Source: Candidatus Poribacteria bacterium
Lineage (GTDB): Bacteria; Poribacteria; WGA-4E; UBA9662
Assembly: GCA_002699335.1 (NCBI GenBank)
Contig: PACG01000097.1
Location: forward strand, 120,637-139,910
Direction of reading: 5' to 3'
Length of the DNA stretch: 19,274 bases
The position numbers were made by a program, and so were the translations under genes. The stretch's first letter is position 1. Every line of letters begins with the position of its first letter. Below, one piece after another: positions 16,677 through 19,274 of the stretch. The notes under the pieces are model-generated. The model was not told the DNA's origin, made no database searches, and saw only the letters and a list, made by a program, of their open reading frames with translations.

Positions 16677-16682
16677 AAGGAG
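16677..16682 (+). promoter_or_regulatory. ribosome binding site of the SDR gene
   Basis: AAGGAG, 8 bases before the ATG at 16691; it confirms that start. Confidence 0.6.
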
Positions 16683-16690
16683 TCATTAGT

Positions 16691-17524
16691 ATGAGTGAGA
16701 GTGGAAGTGCAACACATTGTTGTCTTGATGGGCTAATCGCGGTCGTTACTGGTGCGGCTCAAGGGCTGGGTCTGGGAATCGCTGAGCAACTAGCGATCAA
16801 CGGCGCCACAGTGATCATAGCCGACTTGCAAACTGAGAAAGCTGAGATTGAGGCCAATCAACTACAGAAGAATGGGTTGTGTGTAAATGGATCCTATCTT
16901 GATGTTACCGACAGTAAAGGGGTCACAGCATTTTTTAATGGTGTGGTGAATGACTATAACCATTTGGATATCTTGGTTAACAATGCTGGTATTGGTCAGA
17001 ACGTTACTCCGGTTGTTGAATTGAGTGATGCTGAATGGGCCCGTGTGCTGGATGTTACCCTGACCGGAACGTTTTACTGTTGTCGTGCGGCTTCCAAAAT
17101 AATGGAACGTCAGGAATCAGGAAGCATCGTCAACCTTGCCTCGATTAATGGACAAAGCCCGGCTGCTTTGGTGGCCGCCTACAACGTGGCTAAAGCAGGC
17201 GTCATCAGCTTAACCGAGACGCTAGCCTTGGAATTGGCCGCTTACGGTGTACGCGTAAATGCGATAAGTCCAGGCCCAGTTTATACTGAATTCAATAAAA
17301 TGGTGATGGCCCAAAGATGCGAAAGCTTAAACATCAGTGAAGCGCAGATGATCGAGCGGATTCGGACTTCTATTCCATTAGGAAGATGGGGGGAACCAAC
17401 TGATATCGCGCAGGGGGTAACTTTCTTGTGTAGCCCTCAAGCGGGTTGGATCACAGGTGAAGTACTTAGAGTGAGCGGCGGATTGAAGGGCGTATCTGCT
17501 ACTCCACCGAAAAGAATGGGTTAG
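16691..17524 (+). CDS. short-chain dehydrogenase/reductase (SDR), classical type
   Basis: 277 residues, with the start confirmed by AAGGAG 8 bases upstream. The cofactor loop TGAAQGLG (20-27), Asp45 at the end of strand 2 (an NAD(H) preference marker in classical SDRs), NNAG (97-100), Ser151 in VNLASING, and Tyr164-x3-Lys168 in YNVAKAG give the complete catalytic set. VNAISPGPVYTEF and GEVLRVSGG are the usual C-terminal signatures. Such enzymes oxidise sugar or polyol alcohols or reduce keto acids. It is the last gene of the rightward cassette, 158 bases after the Gfo/Idh/MocA gene, and a likely terminator lies downstream. A gluconate/2-deoxygluconate dehydrogenase-like role is plausible but not proven. 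Confidence 0.9.
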   Translation: MSESGSATHCCLDGLIAVVTGAAQGLGLGIAEQLAINGATVIIADLQTEKAEIEANQLQKNGLCVNGSYLDVTDSKGVTAFFNGVVNDYNHLDILVNNAGIGQNVTPVVELSDAEWARVLDVTLTGTFYCCRAASKIMERQESGSIVNLASINGQSPAALVAAYNVAKAGVISLTETLALELAAYGVRVNAISPGPVYTEFNKMVMAQRCESLNISEAQMIERIRTSIPLGRWGEPTDIAQGVTFLCSPQAGWITGEVLRVSGGLKGVSATPPKRMG

Positions 17525-17692
17525 CCTCTAAAATCCCAAATCAGCATGATCGGTTCGGCGCTGGCAGGTAGAGCCGCCCGCAGAAATATTTTTCTCTATT
17601 CCACACAACCAGAGTGTTTCCCTAAAGATGGAGAGTGCACACGCCTGATAGCGGCCAAAAACATCCGCTCGAGTTAAGGCATGCCATACTTT

Positions 17693-17722
17693 TAGTCGTC
17701 TTATCGACTATTTTTCCTTTTT
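17693..17722 (+). terminator. likely intrinsic terminator of the rightward sugar cassette
   Basis: Stem TAGTCG (17693-17698), six-base loop, stem CGACTA (17705-17710), then a T-rich run TTTTTCCTTTTT. It is 168 bases after the SDR stop and touches the end of the insB remnant. The stem is short, so strength is uncertain. Confidence 0.5.
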
Positions 17723-17926
17723 GGGCACTACTTTGCTACGGCGTGTATTGCTGTTATTACCTTCGATTGTTGCCGTGTAAGCTTTGTCAATAATATGACG
17801 TTCTGGGGGTAGAACTACTGCAAAAATACTCCAATCCACCGGTACAAACATGCAATCCGTTAAGTGTTCGACTTTCTGGCACATCGACTGAAGGCTGCTC
17901 CAAATGGCTCTAGAATCATCCTTCAT
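17708..17926 (-). mobile_element. remnant of IS1-family transposase (insB-type C-terminal catalytic part)
   Basis: A leftward frame of 72 codons from ATG 17926 ends in TAG at 17710-17708. It contains RAIWSSL, then DWSIFAVVLPPERHIIDKAYT and IEGNNSNTRRSKVVPKKEK. The order 'W..F..VLPPERH...KA.T..IE.NNSNTR....TKVV' is the C-terminal part of IS1-type InsB, carrying the last acidic residue of the DDE site (Glu of IEGNN). About seven residues normally found between Asn-Thr-Arg and Lys-Val-Val appear deleted, and the frame stops before the usual C-terminal Met-Val-Asp-Leu segment. The upstream two thirds are not readable. It is an inactive fragment; no inverted repeats were found. Confidence 0.72.
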
Positions 17927-18082
17927 TGCCTCTGGTCTGGCCCTTGTAGCAGTGGAAAATCAACGCCGTTCAATTGAGGCTGTAACAGATCCTAACACAA
18001 ACCTATGCTCAAGATATGATTGCTGAATAGGCTTTATTCAAAATGGATATAAAGTTGAAAGAGATAGAAAGAACAATCGAGG

Positions 18083-19171
18083 TTAGTAGGTTTCTTTGAA
18101 TAACCGGTTTTTGTCCCGGGCACGCTCGATACGGGGCCACTCTTTAGATGATCGAGGCAGGTCTTGGATATCCTGGATGGATAACCCATCTGGTAGGTTG
18201 ACGAGGTTAGATTCGATACCGTATAACCAAGGATAGATTCCATACTCCATGCCTTTTAGCCCACAGAGATACATTAGGGTTGTAGGTTGATTCAGCAGAG
18301 AAACGAGTTGGTCTGCATATTGAGCTAACCGATCTTGGACGTACATCCGTCCTCCTTGATCATTCGTTTGTTCTCGACTAATGGCTGTCACATAATGGAA
18401 GTTGGAGTGACGGTCGTCCAAATAGCGAAATTCATCGTCGTACATGATATCGGTAGAGTACGGAACACCAAAGAATAGCCAAGCTTCCTTTTCAAATCCC
18501 TGGTTGAATAACTCAATCAGCATTCCTCGATAAGGAGCGATACCTGTGCCGGTAGCAGCAAAAACATAGTTGTGATCCAGGGGATTATCCGGTAGCAGAA
18601 AACTCTTGCCCACTGGCCCGGTGATCATAACTTGATCCCCGATAGCCGCGTCGCAAATATAGTTCGAGGCAGCCCCCATCACTAATTCGCCGCTTTCGAT
18701 ATCCTCCTGAAGTTCCCGTTTGACACAAAGAGAAATTGTGTTACCTTCCCAATCGTCTCCCCAGCAGGCCGAAGCAATCGAGTACAAGCGAATCTTGCTG
18801 GCCAATGTGCCTTGTCGAATCTGATTGTGTGCTAGATTGAACTCAGCATTTTGAAATCGGCCAGTTGGGATAACGCCCACACTTTGCCCGATGCGGTATT
18901 TTCTCGCCATTTGACTACCGGAGATATCGAGTACAACATGCCAGCAGTAATTGGGGCTGGAGAGGTCAGAAATCCGGTACTTATCGACGACGGTGGCCGA
19001 CAACGGTTTTTTTTTGGTGTAAAGGTTAAGTGTTGTTTCTGGAACCGAGGAAAGTGAGACGTGCCCTGGTCTTTCGAGAGTGGACTTGGACAAACTAGTA
19101 CCCCACAGCAGAATTCGATAAAATTTGAGTATAGCATTTGGACTTTTGGGTGTCAAAGAAAAGTAAAGCAT
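18083..19171 (-). CDS. plant-type ferredoxin/flavodoxin-NADP+ reductase (FNR) family flavoprotein
   Basis: 362 residues from ATG 19171. The core begins near residue 53 (KKPLSATVVDKYRISD); the first 50 residues do not resemble the family and no strong ribosome site precedes the ATG, so a later start such as the TTG near residue 28 is possible. The FAD site is RLYSIAS (128-134) with ISLCVKR (146-152). GPVGKSFLLP (185-194) and ATGTGIAPYRGML (206-218) form the NADP(H) side, with SREQTN (265-270) and YLCGLKGMEYGI (301-312). The chain ends Lys-Glu-Thr-Tyr, matching the conserved C-terminal tyrosine of plant and cyanobacterial FNR. It moves electrons between NADP(H) and ferredoxin or flavodoxin. No photosynthesis gene is visible, so it more likely supplies reduced ferredoxin to a biosynthetic or oxygenase reaction. 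Confidence 0.9.
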   Translation of the reverse strand: MLYFSLTPKSPNAILKFYRILLWGTSLSKSTLERPGHVSLSSVPETTLNLYTKKKPLSATVVDKYRISDLSSPNYCWHVVLDISGSQMARKYRIGQSVGVIPTGRFQNAEFNLAHNQIRQGTLASKIRLYSIASACWGDDWEGNTISLCVKRELQEDIESGELVMGAASNYICDAAIGDQVMITGPVGKSFLLPDNPLDHNYVFAATGTGIAPYRGMLIELFNQGFEKEAWLFFGVPYSTDIMYDDEFRYLDDRHSNFHYVTAISREQTNDQGGRMYVQDRLAQYADQLVSLLNQPTTLMYLCGLKGMEYGIYPWLYGIESNLVNLPDGLSIQDIQDLPRSSKEWPRIERARDKNRLFKETY

Positions 19172-19274
19172 TTAGGATTGCAGGAAATCTCTTGACCAAG
19201 CCCAACGCAGACATAACCCGTCTCTATGCCGGACAAAGATAAAATTGACGAAACAAAATAAAATGGCTACAATG

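Noticed and set aside
12032..17926. One IS1 element split by insertion of the sugar cassette
   Set aside because: Both fragments face left, but insA is left of insB; an inserted cassette would leave insB on the left, so a simple split does not fit.
1..19274. CRISPR arrays, tRNA or rRNA genes
   Set aside because: No spaced direct repeats, cloverleaf-like sequences or rRNA signatures were seen by eye.

Overview
The window looks like a chromosomal segment of a diderm, probably uncultured bacterium. It has a TamB/BamA-type outer-membrane assembly pair, several Gfo/Idh/MocA oxidoreductases, a DUF1080 protein, a LarA-like protein, a CotH/lamin-tail protein and long intergenic stretches full of decayed genes. 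This mix is what I associate with Candidatus Poribacteria and neighbouring Planctomycetes/Latescibacteria-like lineages, but the assignment is inference; no rRNA or tRNA gene is visible to settle it.

Layout. 1-4361 (+): the C-terminal part of a TamB-like protein, then a BamA/Omp85 protein with about seven POTRA-like repeats. 4362-5567: mostly dead DNA, holding a possible tiny ORF and a clear, heavily frameshifted pseudogene of a GH117-type glycoside hydrolase. 5666-9595 (+): a tight three-gene unit, namely secreted CotH kinase-like protein with EF hands and a lamin-tail domain, a DUF4956 membrane protein, and a membrane-anchored SdiA-regulated (YjiK-like) beta-propeller. 9874-11573 (-): a DUF1080 protein and a Gfo/Idh/MocA oxidoreductase in one transcription unit. 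11574-12509: non-coding, with a leftward IS1-type insA remnant and then a good promoter for the next gene. 12510-17524 (+): LarA-like protein, sugar phosphate isomerase/epimerase, a second Gfo/Idh/MocA oxidoreductase, and an SDR dehydrogenase ending near a likely terminator. 17708-17926 (-): an IS1-type insB remnant. 18083-19171 (-): a plant-type ferredoxin/flavodoxin-NADP+ reductase.

Function. The central theme is sugar redox chemistry. Two Gfo/Idh/MocA dehydrogenases, a DUF1080 (3-keto-glycoside hydrolase family) protein, a xylose-isomerase-like TIM barrel, an SDR and a LarA-type racemase/epimerase together suggest oxidation, cleavage and isomerisation of an uncommon sugar or glycoside through keto intermediates. 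The dead GH117-like gene nearby would fit a lost glycan-degrading step. IS1 remnants lie on both sides of the 12.5-17.5 kb cassette, so this is a historically mobile or rearranged region. Outer-membrane biogenesis genes and the CotH unit look like separate modules.
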